Shown here one piece after another: positions 45,401 through 55,911 of a stretch of 64,000 nucleotides of DNA. Within the stretch, counting starts at the first letter, position 1; every line of letters begins with the position of its first letter. This DNA comes from Trichosphaerium sp. ATCC 40318 (Eukaryota; Discosea; Flabellinia; Trichosidae), in the NCBI GenBank assembly GCA_038496445.1, contig JALMLS010000071.1, positions 1 to 64,000 on the forward strand. The letters run 5' to 3'. The notes below the pieces were generated by a model. That model was not told where the DNA came from, made no database searches, and saw only the letters and a list, made by a program, of their open reading frames with translations. The position numbers were made by a program, and so were the translations under genes.

Positions 45401-46144
45401 TGGTAGAGTGATTATTCCTTTGTAAGTTGGCTCTAAATCCATGTAGTAATACCAAGGATCAACACCCAACACAGATGTAGAGAACTCGAACATAGCGTAA
45501 ATGAGACCGCTAGTTTTTTTGGTAAATATATTGTTACCAGTTGAAGACCAATTGATGGTGACGTGACATACCGAGTATCCTGACCAGCTACAACAAGAGC
45601 GCTTCCTGGAGCGTATGTATTCTTGACCACACGCAAACAGTGGCTCTCTGTTCCACTCAGGCAAGAGTTGACATCAATCTTTAAATAAAAAATGAGATAT
45701 GGTTTTAAAAAGATTCGTACTAGTTTACTAAGCCATGGAGCGTTTGATGGTGTTCCAAAAAATACGTTCGTTATCTCTGCAGAGTCATTTGCGTAACCAG
45801 TAGTGGGTGGTGTATTTGACAACAATGGGGCATAGCCAAGTACCTTTTGTCAAAAAACCGTTTGATTAGCACCACGGCACGTGACAATTGCCAAAAAAGC
45901 TTTTAATCGTATTTCCAAAATCTTTTCGTACCTTATACCAATCCCGCTGTATATCACGAAAAGATAACGCAACTGGCTGAGCACTATCACTCTTTTGATT
46001 TTGGTGAGTACAACACTTTTTTTTTGCCTTTAACTGACTTCTATGTCAACGTACATCAGATATTATCCAAACAGCGTCTCCTGAAAGATGGTAGCAACTG
46101 GTTGCTGTACAAAAGAAAAGTAGGGCGACAATGTGTAGTAACAT
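42470..46144 (-). CDS. Secreted glycoside hydrolase family 115-like protein
   Basis: A gene of many short exons from ATG 46144 to TAA 42470-42472. Signal peptide MLLHIVALLFFCTATSC. Family signs in order: VVAGQDTR, GLIYAMFEFSTSVLGVDPWY (compare the GIYxLSxxIGVSPWYWW motif), QRGWFTNDEDLL, FEACLR, RGLAITQHHF, then DEGTTFFDEG and a helical C-terminal region. The last exons encode a CHB_HEX_C-like beta domain (IRYTLDGTDPT, DTTVKARGFF). GH115 members are alpha-glucuronidases acting on xylan or arabinogalactan side chains; substrate here is unknown. Several introns carry CACGTG. Confidence 0.8.
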
Positions 46145-46434
46145 TTTAACCTTTTTTTTCCTATTTGAACCTAAACGCACTTAACAACATCCCGAACGAC
46201 AAGCGATAACCACCGAATCACTCACAAACGCGAACGCAGGCGGTATCTGCTAGTTTGAGGTAGTTTCGTTTGAAAAACATCAAATACTTCGTCCTCACAA
46301 ACGGAAGCACTCAGGCGATGTTATATAACGGTAAACGAAGCAGTATTAGCGTACAAGGTGAGTTGATAAGTTTATTTACATGTCTCTGTGAGGCGCGGTT
46401 TGGGTTTTTTTGGTTTTGAAGTTTCCGTTACTTG

Positions 46435-46765
46435 TTATCCACCAAGTTGTTCCATCATTACGTCCAGCGTATCACCGTCTTCAACGCCAGCCGCTGATAA
46501 GGTTGATTCAGCTGCTAGTCTCTCTCCATCGAACATAATCTTTAAAGTGTTTTGATCAATACCACGTTGGTTTGCAAATGCTGCCATTAGTTTTTTGATG
46601 GTAGTGGAGCCTTTGGCGCGAACTTCAATTGGGTCCTTATTGAAAATAGCTTTATAAGCGCGCGAAATGGGTACATATTGGTGTTGGTGGGCGTACTTCA
46701 CCATCCTGACTAAGCAATTTAATAGTTAGAACGGAAGCTTTTATGTTCTTTTTATCCTCAGCCAT
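46435..46765 (-). CDS. SUMO
   Basis: Two exons (46765-46702 and 46649-46435) give about 92 residues. The beta-grasp core fits SUMO: LTIKLLSQD, TTIKKLMAAFANQRGID, LKIMFDGERL, VEDGDTLDVMMEQLGG. The Asp/Gly-Asp pattern before the C-terminus and the QxGG end separate it from ubiquitin. The frame stops right after the di-glycine, so no propeptide must be removed. The alternative unspliced start MVKYAHQHQ gives a wrong N-terminus and lacks the first beta strand. It is divergent from the six-repeat gene across 335 bp. Confidence 0.9.
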
Positions 46766-47099
46766 GTTAACGAGCGTTTCTTTACAGTGCTTGTGCAGGT
46801 ACAATAACGAGTCGCATTTATTCTTTTTTGAACCTCACTTCAATCAGAGCTCTTCAAAGCCATTGGAAAACGTTTTTGAGAACGTATTCGCAGCAAATAA
46901 TACTATAACGGCTTGATACGATTACGTTAGCGCGTTTTCAGACTGTCGTCAATCAATTTAGAACAGTATCATGTCAGTAATTCAGTAGATGCGTAGAGAT
47001 TGATAAGAACGATTAAATACAAAAAAATGTTGAAAAAATCTTGTTGTTCTACTGGTATCGTATCACATATAGTTTGTACGCGCTATAGACTGATTCCGA

Positions 47100-49740
47100 A
47101 TGTTGTTGACAGCTTTAGGCTCGCCAGTATTTAAAAGCAAACAAAATGTTCGTTCATTTGGCGCAAATACGCCAGAAGCGCATGTAAGCGACCCTCGCCA
47201 CTTTTTTGAGACAGTTCTTGCACCACAACTTGACGTGTCAACAATGGATGATTGGTACAACGTAACAGCTAAACACATAAGTGACTGTGGTGGAGACGAA
47301 GTAATGAGAAGGTAAGTACAATCCCATCCCATGTATTTAGCTCATTTTTATTTCAAAACCAGATACCAGAACTCTCTTGGCAACGCATTGCAGCGGTTAT
47401 ACTCTAGATGGAACTGGATGGTATCACGCTTCAAGTACGTAGTACTTACAGTTAAATGAGTGCTTCTCGCTGTTCGCTAAACGGATTTTTTTCAAGCGAT
47501 ACAATGCCTGCAGGATATTGGGACAACATTACAAACCAGCGTGCTAGATTTGATGACATCGGCGCTCAATTAAAGATGACTACACTTGATGATTGGCGTT
47601 TTGTAACTATATCAACCGTGATTGAGCTTCGTGGTGGTTGTACACTTGACAAGTACGCCAAGCCCTCAAACACGTGTTCTTCGATTCTCACATAGACGGT
47701 AGATATGGTGGTTCTCTGGTTAGTGCACTGGCATCCCTGTACCCTCATTTCAACTGGTCTGCGTCTGAGTTTAGGTAAGTAAGATGAAGGGAGGATGAAA
47801 CACTGAAGACGTCATAGGAGTGTACCTATGAGACATTGGGATGATATTATTAATCAACGTGCTAAGTTTAATGAACTTGGTATTATTTTGGGTATAAAGC
47901 ATTTGAGTGATTGGATTAATGTACATAAGTCAGTGTTCAAGAAGTATAAAATGTCTTCGATACTGAAAAAGTAAGTTGTTCCGTTTTTTTTCCTAGTTTT
48001 TTTGCCTTTGTATCTTTTCTCTTTCTGTGCTAATGTATGATTTCAAGGTACAATTTTTCGGTGAGTAATGCACTCATTGCTATATATCCTTTATATAGAT
48101 GGCCTTTTCAAAAGTAAGGCAATGGTAGAGGGGTAGTGTTTCTCATTTTTAATGTTAGTATCAATGACTTGGTAATGGAACAAGCGAGCCCTGCTCATGT
48201 TCGTGCTTTTGATGTTATAGCCGAAAAACTGGCAATAACCGATATGGATTGTTGGTATAGTGTCACTAAGAGTCAGATCCATAGTGTAGGCGGTGCAAGC
48301 TTGCTTGCAAACTCGTAAGTTGAACAATTTCAGAATGACATATTTTCCTCTTTTTTTCTCATTTACTTTTTTGTTTAACACTTGCCGTCTAGGTACAATG
48401 GGTCTATTTCAAAAGCCTTAAAGTCAATATATTCTCGACATGATTGGGACGTTCTAAAATTCGGGTACTACATCTGGGGTTTGTTGGAATAAAGTCAAGA
48501 TTAATTTTTTCTCTAGAAATCCTCCTCTTGGTCACTGGAAAAACTTGACAAATCAGCGTGGTAAGTTTAATGACATTGCTGAAACTCTTGGTATAAAAGA
48601 TTACGATGGTTGGTATAGTGTTTCTAGAGATGATATCCAAGATATGGGCGGTGGCGGTATTTTATTTAAAAAGTAAGTCTGAGACAAGCTGAAATTTTTT
48701 TATTTGCTCATTTTATTCAATGATTTATAGGTACAAAAAATCAGTCCCACGTGCTCTTATGGCGATATATCCCGAACATAGATGGAAATCTTGGCAATTT
48801 AAACGTTCCAGAGGTAGTGAGTACCAACAAGGATACTGGCAAGACAAAGATAATCAAGTTGCTTTCTTGCATAGCTTAAATCGGAAATACAACATGAGCG
48901 ATCCTGATGAATGGTATAGACTTTCTTCATCCCAAATAACTGGATCCGGTGGACGTGGTTTTAGGCCATATTATCGCTCTGTTTTGGGTATGCTACATCC
49001 TCACTTTAAGTGGAACAAGCGAAACTTCTCAGAAAATGTAAAAAAATCACAACAAAGGTACTAACAAAAAGTCATTCCAACCGACAAACTTATCACCTAT
49101 TAGGTGGTTACTGCATAGCATTAAATCTTTACTTCCTTCAAATGTGAGTATTGAAGAAGAGCATTATATTGGTATAAGGGATACAAGTGGTGGTGGGCTT
49201 ACAGTTGATGTGTTTGTTCCTGAATATAGCTTGGCTTTTGAGTATCAAGGTAACCATTTAAACTCAATTATTTTCTGGGCTTCTGGCTCATTATCTAGAT
49301 CCCCTTTTTCTTTCTTTTATTATCTCACATCTATCGCTTGATTGCTTGCTTACATTTATGTAAGGCGAGATACATTATCACGATATTATGCCACATGCAG
49401 CTCCAACAGTTGTAAGATCTGTTAGGGATACTGAAAAAGCACATCAGTGCAGCGTAGCAGGTACTGCTTTCTGAGATTTTTAAGCTTGACAGAAATTGTT
49501 TATACTTATGCCTGTTTAGGCATTACTCTTATTTTAATACCGTACTGGTGGCGAGGTGACTTGAGTTCTCTTGCATCTCATATTTTAGATCAAAAGTTAT
49601 CTTTCTTACCTTTGCCTCTTATTCGCCATCTTCAATCACAAGTAATACAACAACATTTTCTACCTGATAATGGATATTATGATGGTAAATCAAGTGGTAA
49701 GGTAATGTCACCAAGACATTATGCAGCTCAGATAATGTAA
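47100..49740 (+). CDS. Six-repeat protein with C-terminal DUF559/Vsr-like nuclease domain
   Basis: About fifteen exons from ATG 47100 to TAA 49740. Six divergent repeats of roughly 65-75 residues follow each other (about 47163, 47510, 47822, 48166, 48520, 48775). Each has a W near the start, a helix, DDWYxVTxxxI, usually GG, then Y...S...AL..IYP...W. Most repeats are interrupted by a phase-2 intron just before the Tyr. The end encodes SIEEEHYIGIR, LTVDVFVPEYSLAFEYQGE and HYHDI, then ITLILIPYWW, the D...ExQ pattern of DUF559/Vsr-type nucleases. Similar repeat proteins exist in algae and other protists. The target is unknown. One intron contains CACGTG. Confidence 0.7.
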
Positions 49741-50086
49741 AACAATAAAAAACCTGTACTTTAAAAAAAAACAATCAATCCAATGTGCTTACGTGTAGGA
49801 TGCCCATAAAGCCTTATTTGTGGGATAAGCTTTTGGATAATTGAATGGAGACCTAAAAAATAACCACGTTCTATGGCTCAAGGCCAGTCCTTGGCTGCAC
49901 TCAAATCATTAAGGTGCAGTCACTTGGTGTGCGAAAAAGCTTTAAATGGTGCACCAACACGTGTCTGTCAATAAGCGCGGCTAAACCGTCACGTGCTTAA
50001 AACGCCACGTCATCCTGCTGGCAACAATAACCAACACAACGTTACTGTTATACAAAATAAGAGATATTAAAGCATAGAACTTAGCA
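49741..50086. other. Intergenic, no gene seen
   Basis: Short spacer. Two CACGTG sites (about 49955 and 49987) lie within 140 bp upstream of the next start. Confidence 0.45.
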
Positions 50087-51105
50087 ATGCATTTCATAAC
50101 TGAATTGGAGCAACCTAGACGCGCTTTCGAGCTTCTGCCAGATGAAATACTGTTATTAACAGTAAATCTCATGGATGCATCGCAAATTGCTCAGGTATCC
50201 CTTTGGCGTTAGTATACAATCTTTCTCTTCTTAGGCAAGTGTTTTAAACAAAGAATTTCACCGGGTATGCTCTGATGACCAGCTGTGGAAACAAAAAGAA
50301 CATCAGGTACCTTGGTTTTGTTGCTTTATTCGTTTTCTATTGTATCACTTTTCCATTATGATACAAGGAGTTGTTTATGTACAACATCGGGCTTGGGTTT
50401 TTTTGTACATCGTCGTCATTTTAGTAGTGACTTTCCAACGATAAACAGCTCTAGTGATGCCATTTTTAGATTACAAAACCTCCTTATTAAAGCCAAGTCA
50501 CATGCTAAAACCCTTTCTAGCTTTTTGCAAGATACAATATTGCCCCTATATCTTACAATCGCAGCAATGCTAAAAAACGATGTATAAAATATATGAAGCT
50601 ACTAAAGAAAAGGAATAAGGGAAAAAAGCGCTCTGTTGGGTACAATAAGAGGTGTACAACACTCAAAAACAAGTGTACAGAGTCTGGAAACTGGCTGTTC
50701 TGTGCAATACACTTGTTCTTCTTATGGATGACATTTATGTTTGCTCTTGAAAATAGCATTGAGGTGGTTGTGTGTCTCTCTGTCGTGTTTTTTACACTAT
50801 CTGGTCTCTTACACTGTTGTCTGGGGCACCTTATGAAGCAGGCAATCGTCAAAGAAAAGACGGAAATACTTGGATTTGAGAATTACATTGATGAACAAAT
50901 TAACAACGATGATCTCGAGCGCCGACGTAAAATATTTAACAAGTGGCGAAGGGAAGCCCAAGGACACAGTACATCTTGTGTGGACATTTCTGGAGAGAGT
51001 AAGTATAGTCCCTTAACTTTGCTGGTCCTACCATGGCTTGCTTGTTGCATAGTGATGTTCTTTCCAGTAATACTTGTTGCTATTATCCTTATTATGGTTG
51101 TATAA
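50087..51105 (+). CDS. F-box protein, probably fused to a membrane-anchored C-terminus
   Basis: Exons 50087-50194, 50235-50306 and about 50368-50392, then a continuation after a 28-nt intron. Residues about 12-60 are an F-box (ELLPDEILLLTVNLMDASQI, then LNKEFHRVCSDDQLWKQK). The frame reaches a TAA at 50587, five bases before the next ATG; a 26- or 38-nt GT-AG intron spanning that TAA joins it in frame to KKRSVGYNKRC. The second half has two hydrophobic segments (LFCAIHLFFLWMTFMFA; VVVCLSVVFFTLSGLLHCCL), a charged helix and a final span. Two separate genes are the alternative. Confidence 0.5.
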
Positions 51106-51341
51106 AAACAAAACTTAGTAAACCAGTAGTTTTTTTATCTTTCATGCTTTTTCCTTGCTTTATATCTCGTCGCAAACGTAGCATATTCTTTTTGTATGAT
51201 AATGACAGCTACTGTACACGATATCGCTCTTGCTACAACAGTACATAACATGTTATTGGTGCGTGTTCATTTCTATTGTTTTCCACTTTTTCGGATACAG
51301 GTTTTACGTGAATTCTAGTTAAACACGTGATTGCCTTTTCA

Positions 51342-51990
51342 TTAAGGGCGTCCTACCACAATGACCAGGGTGCCTTAAATGGCCTGATTTTTAGGTTGCA
51401 TATTGCATACACCTAGTTCAACCAGCACAGCGCTCTAGAGAACCTCTGGTGGCCTTTAAACAATTGAAAAAAAAAAGCTGTTCAAACTCACTTTCCAAAA
51501 ACGAAAAGTTTCCAAAACGCGTTTTATGGCAATATAAACGCGTTTTAGAGTATTTTACATCATTACTCAAGATAAAACCAGTATTCAAACTTCAACTTTT
51601 GTGATTGTGCTTTTAATAGCACTGGTGGTGCTATGCCTACGTTTAAAACCAATATATGAATGTATAAAAAAGAAAAAATACTAAATTAAGATTCTCTTTC
51701 CAAAATAAGCTAAACACTTTTCTTAAAATCTATATTCGAAGCTGAATTTATCTCAAATCATGTTTAATAGTGGTGTTGTAGTATTGATGTAGTATAAGCG
51801 AAATCAGAGAATGTATAATTGAGAACCAGAAAACGCGTGAAAAAACCCAAAATACAAACCGTCACATTAATATTCGAAGCCAAATTAAAGGCCAGCGTGT
51901 TTATTGCACGTGAGGATGTAGTATGATGAGTTACAGTTGATTTAAAGAATGTATAAAATAGTTAAGGTCATTGTGGTAGGACGCCCTTAA
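51342..51990. mobile_element. MITE with 22-bp perfect inverted repeats and TTAA duplications
   Basis: GGGCGTCCTACCACAATGAC starts at 51346 and its exact reverse complement ends at 51986; the match extends two bases further to include ...ACC. Both ends are flanked by TTAA. Element length is 641 bp without the duplications. No transposase frame is inside, so it is non-autonomous. TTAA target duplications are the hallmark of piggyBac-type elements. Internal short palindromes AAACGCGTTT occur around 51520 and 51540. Confidence 0.85.
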
Positions 51991-52683
51991 TTGTTTTATT
52001 TGTGAAGGATGTGATTACAGAATACCTTGTGAATCAATCAATCAAAAGGCGTACTTATAGTATCACAAGGTAGCAAATAATGTAACAATAAACAAATAAT
52101 GTTCCACAAACAAAACAAAAAGGATTCACCGAGTTATAAATTGACTACAAAAAAGGCTGGAGCATGTGGCCAAGGTTTGTTTTGTGAATACCCTGGCAAT
52201 ATGAATCAATAGAAAACTAGGTGGTAACTGCATTAGATTGCCATATAGTGCTAGTAATTTAAACAGAGAACAACCATGCCGTCATCTCTAAAAAAAAAAA
52301 TCAGACACATTTCTTGTGCATCAAACACTGTGCTAGTGTATCATACAATGACCACATTATCATAAATGTAATAACTTATTGTAACACAAGGAAATATTAG
52401 TTGTCTTTTCTCGTATTTTCGAAAATACTGCTCCAAAATAATACTTGTTAGCAAGTTTCACTAGCCTATTGATTTTATCTTTTTTTGCTTCATTTGATGT
52501 CCAAGGATTAACGATTAGCGTACCATCACAGCAGCGTACTAAAGAAATCGAACGGTATTCTGTTTATTTTACATTGTAAATGTAACTACAAATGTCTTCT
52601 TGAGGTACTTCTATTTGCAAGTACGTTCAATAATGGCTGCGCTTTTAGCTGACAATATTTATGTAATAAAATTTAATGATCTA
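51991..52683. other. Intergenic, no gene seen
   Basis: AT-rich with frequent stops. No supported feature. Confidence 0.4.
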
Positions 52684-53719
52684 TCATGGCATTGGTTTAC
52701 TAGCTTGCTTCATAGCATCTGAAAGCCACTCCATTGCATCATAGATATTTTCACCTGTTTTACATGATACACCATATAATCTGTTTGTTTTGTTAGGCAT
52801 TGCTTCCAAGCCCATCTTCTCTTCAACTTCTTTTATTGACATTGAACTTTCTAAATCCTAGTTTTTTACCTAAATTAGCACTTGTTTATATTAGATTCTA
52901 CGTACTGTTTTGGTTGCCACCACAAGCACTGGAACAGTATTGTGAATTTCTTCGTTTCTACTGAGCGCTTGAAGCTCAATTGCAGCTGCAAGAATCAGGT
53001 CACAGTGCAGGACAAAAGCGAACAGTTTCAAACAACAGAATGAAAAATGTTGGTAATTATTTTTTATAACATCCTCCTCGTGTACCTGTTTCCATTGATT
53101 CTTCATCGTTACTGTCCACAACGAATATTATTCCTTTAGTCCTTTGCAAGTATTAAACAAAGACTACAGAACAAAAACTGTTGCATGGTCATACTCATTG
53201 TGGTAATGTCTATAAACTTGTCGCTCACCGCTATTCTTCTTTGTTATCGGGTAACTACAACAAAAAACTTAGTAAACACCCTCCCTTTAAACCCGTCTCG
53301 CAAGCAAGCATAAAAAAAGGTAAAACCGGTGAATAAACAAACCACGTGATAAATAAAAGTATGACTAAAGGCGTAAATGCAACTAAAAGTACTTTCAAAG
53401 CTAATAACACATGTGGGCGTTAGCGCCCCAAAAAATTGTGCTTGATGCTTTTTTTAGATTCTTCAAAAAAAAAACGTTTCGTACGTTATAAATTGAATCT
53501 TCTTGTAATTTATAGTCTGTATGCTAAACCCTGAGCTATTTGTTAGTAATAAAACGTAAACACGAAAACTATTGTACCAATGTTTCTCGAAAAACCTACT
53601 TCTACCCCAAGGTCTAATTTGTTTAAAAAACTCTTTACCCCTGCGTTTTGAAGCCCAGTAACCAGAATAATTGAATCATCCTTTGAATCACCTTTAAACA
53701 ACTGTAATGCGTTACCCAT
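52684..53719 (-). CDS. Arf-like small GTPase with degenerate nucleotide motifs
   Basis: Multi-exon, from ATG 53719 to TGA 52684-52686. The N-terminus MGNALQLF has the Gly-2 needed for myristoylation. The P-loop reads GLQNAGVKSF where Arf proteins have GLDNAGKTT. The switch II region reads NSGERQVYRHYHNEY, in place of DVGGQ...W. Later IIFVVDSNDEES, ATKTDLE (G4 region) and YGVSCKTGENIYDAMEWL are typical of Arf/Arl proteins. Membrane association is likely; nucleotide binding may be altered. Confidence 0.7.
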
Positions 53720-54120
53720 GCGCAGAAAAGAGAAGGTGAGACCTTTAAAACTACTTTTACAATACAACGGAGGCAGGACTTAACAACAGAAATTAAGTTT
53801 GTGTTTTGCTCAAAGCTTGCTATTTAATACTAAAACAGAACTATCAATTTGGACCAACATGCTATTATAATACAGGTAGCGTAAAATAGCAGCTAATTGT
53901 TAAGCAATTAATACTATACGTTCGCTTAATGTAATTTTATTATCACTGTCACTCGTAAATATCATGACGTGTTTCTCATTGCAATTCATCTTGGGTTGAG
54001 TTTTTATTGTTTAGCAGGAAAACGAATTTTGTGGGTAAAAGCTACATACAAAGCAAAATAAAAATAGACTACGGTGTTGAAAAGCCTTTAATAAGTACTT
54101 GATGAACTAGTAACAAGCAT
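53720..54120. other. Intergenic, no gene seen
   Basis: Spacer between two minus-strand genes, with nothing recognisable. Confidence 0.4.
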
Positions 54121-54537
54121 TTAAATGACAGGATAGGTAGCTTCATTGGCGATTCCGCAAGTATCTTCGCCCATCTCTAAGTGAATGTATCCATCAATAC
54201 CCCAATCTAAAAATTGAAGTCAACAAACCGAAAAAAAAAAGATGTAAAGCGAAATGCACTGTACCTGTTCCCCAGCTGTTTCTGACCATGTAGTAGTTAC
54301 CGGTCTTATCAAAACCAACAAGTTGTACGCAATGGTCTAACTCATTTATCCATGCACATTCATCATGTGTCATTACACCACTCTTGTAGTCTTGCCTTAT
54401 AAAAAAAGTCAAACAAAACCTTTTTTTAATGTCTACAAACAAAAAGGACTACAAGAAACAAGTACCAGTTGGAGGCATCTACACAAACGCTGAGTGGTCC
54501 TTTGTTTATTAGGTTTTCTTGAAGAGTTGTCTCAGAG
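54121..54537 (-). pseudogene. C-terminal part of a papain-like cysteine protease
   Basis: Three exons (54537-54466, about 54393-54265, 54206-54121) encode VCVDASNWQDYKSGVM, the catalytic His in LDHCVQLVGF, the catalytic Asn in VRNSWGTDWGIDGYI, and CGIANEATYPVI. That is the normal C-terminal third of a cathepsin L/papain protease. Upstream, where the pro-domain and catalytic Cys (QGxCGSCW) should be, there is only MORN-type remnant sequence. The gene therefore appears truncated, unless very long introns hide the 5' exons. Confidence 0.65.
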
Positions 54538-54789
54538 CTGTTGATTATTTAGAAGAAAAAAGTAGGCCTTCAGCGTGAATGATAAGAAATATGTATTTAC
54601 GTTGCACAAATTGATTCCAGAAACAGAATTAGTTTGCCACTTACGCCATTATTACTATATTATAACTGTAATGGCAACAAAGGCACACCATGAAATAGTC
54701 ACTATACAACAAGCCGCTGTTATTAATATGTTGTTGTTTAGGATCAACAGGATAGGCATATTGTCACGTGTTATAAACAACTTCCCAAA

Positions 54790-54960
54790 AACTTGTCTTG
54801 ATGGAGAGTTCAATGAGGCATAAGAACGGAAAGATTGCCATGTGGGTTGATGGTAAACTAAACGGTGCTTGTAAAAATTGATACAACAATGGACAACATC
54901 AGAGCGAGCTAGTAGGTTGAAGGCGATTCCAAAGAGTGGTATTAATGGCATTATGGTTTT
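54790..54960 (+). pseudogene. MORN_2-repeat fossil
   Basis: One frame reads HKNGKIAMWVDGKLNGACKN, a stop, then YNNGQ, matching one MORN repeat of the family; neighbouring repeats are recognisable in other frames only (GEFNEA; SKEWY-like). Multiple frame changes show decay. Confidence 0.6.
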
Positions 54961-55028
54961 TGGTCAAAAAATCGTCTGGAATGACTGTGTTTGACTACAA
55001 AAAGCACGTGACGCCGTTTAAAATACGT

Positions 55029-55580
55029 ATGACAACAAAACCCGCGGTAAGCATAATGAACGTTGTCAGCGAATAAAGTAAAATACTGATAAACACATTA
55101 GTATACTTTATTGAGCCTTCCAATGGAGATTCAACTTGATATCATTGATATGGACATAGAAGTGTATATAAAGTGGCCAATTATGTCTAGATTTAGTGCT
55201 GTAACAACGAGATTTGATTGTAACCTTGAAAAACATGGCAAGTGGTTCACAAAGTCAAAGTTTCGTGACCCCTTCATATTTCTCCAAGCAGAGGTTACCT
55301 TCATGAATGGTAAAAAACATGGTGCAAGAAATGGCACAACTGCGGTCAATTACAAATGAAGGCTATGTATGTTGATGATAAACTCCACGGAGAGCTCAAT
55401 TGTTGGCATGAAAATGGTCAACTAGAAGTACAGGCTCAGTACTTCAACAATAAAGTTGAAGGAGAGTACAAGACATGGTACGAAAACGGCCAATTGGAAC
55501 AGTTGTGTTACTTTGTAAATGGCGAAATGGAACGAAAGTGTAAATATTGGAGTTTCAGCGGCCGGCCCATAGAGTATTAG
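55029..55580 (+). pseudogene. F-box-like/MORN_2 gene broken by a one-base frameshift
   Basis: Exon 1 (55029-55046, MTTKPA) and exon 2 from 55102 give the family leader LPMEIQLDIIDMDIEVYIKW and ATTRFD-like TTRFDCNLEKHGKW, then a repeat. Near 55330, in GCAAGAAATGG, one base is missing relative to the paralogs; the frame ends 27 residues later, while the next frame continues perfectly with WHENGQLEVQAQ and GEYKTWYENGQLEQL to a TAA at 55580. Either a very recent pseudogene or a sequence error. Confidence 0.7.
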
Positions 55581-55911
55581 ACAATAAATACATGTTCAAA
55601 CTATTAAAAGTTTAGTAACCACGTGACTTGAGACATTTTTTCACAAATAAAGTGCTTGCCAAGCTAATTTTAGCTTATTTCTGAACATGCACGTGATTGA
55701 TTCTGGACTCATCATGAAGCATAACGATGCTAATTAAGTCACAATTTAAGTCTATATCAGCAATTAAGCTACTAGTGGGGTAGTACAATTACAACAATAT
55801 TAGTTAAGTACATGATTGATGTATTTTGGTATCTATAACGACATCTTAGTTTCGATTGAGAACTTTATTGTTGTTTATGTACAAGCTTTTTGTGGTTTTT
55901 TTTTCTTTTCT
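55581..55911. other. Convergent spacer
   Basis: Contains two CACGTG sites (about 55619 and 55688). No gene. Confidence 0.45.
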
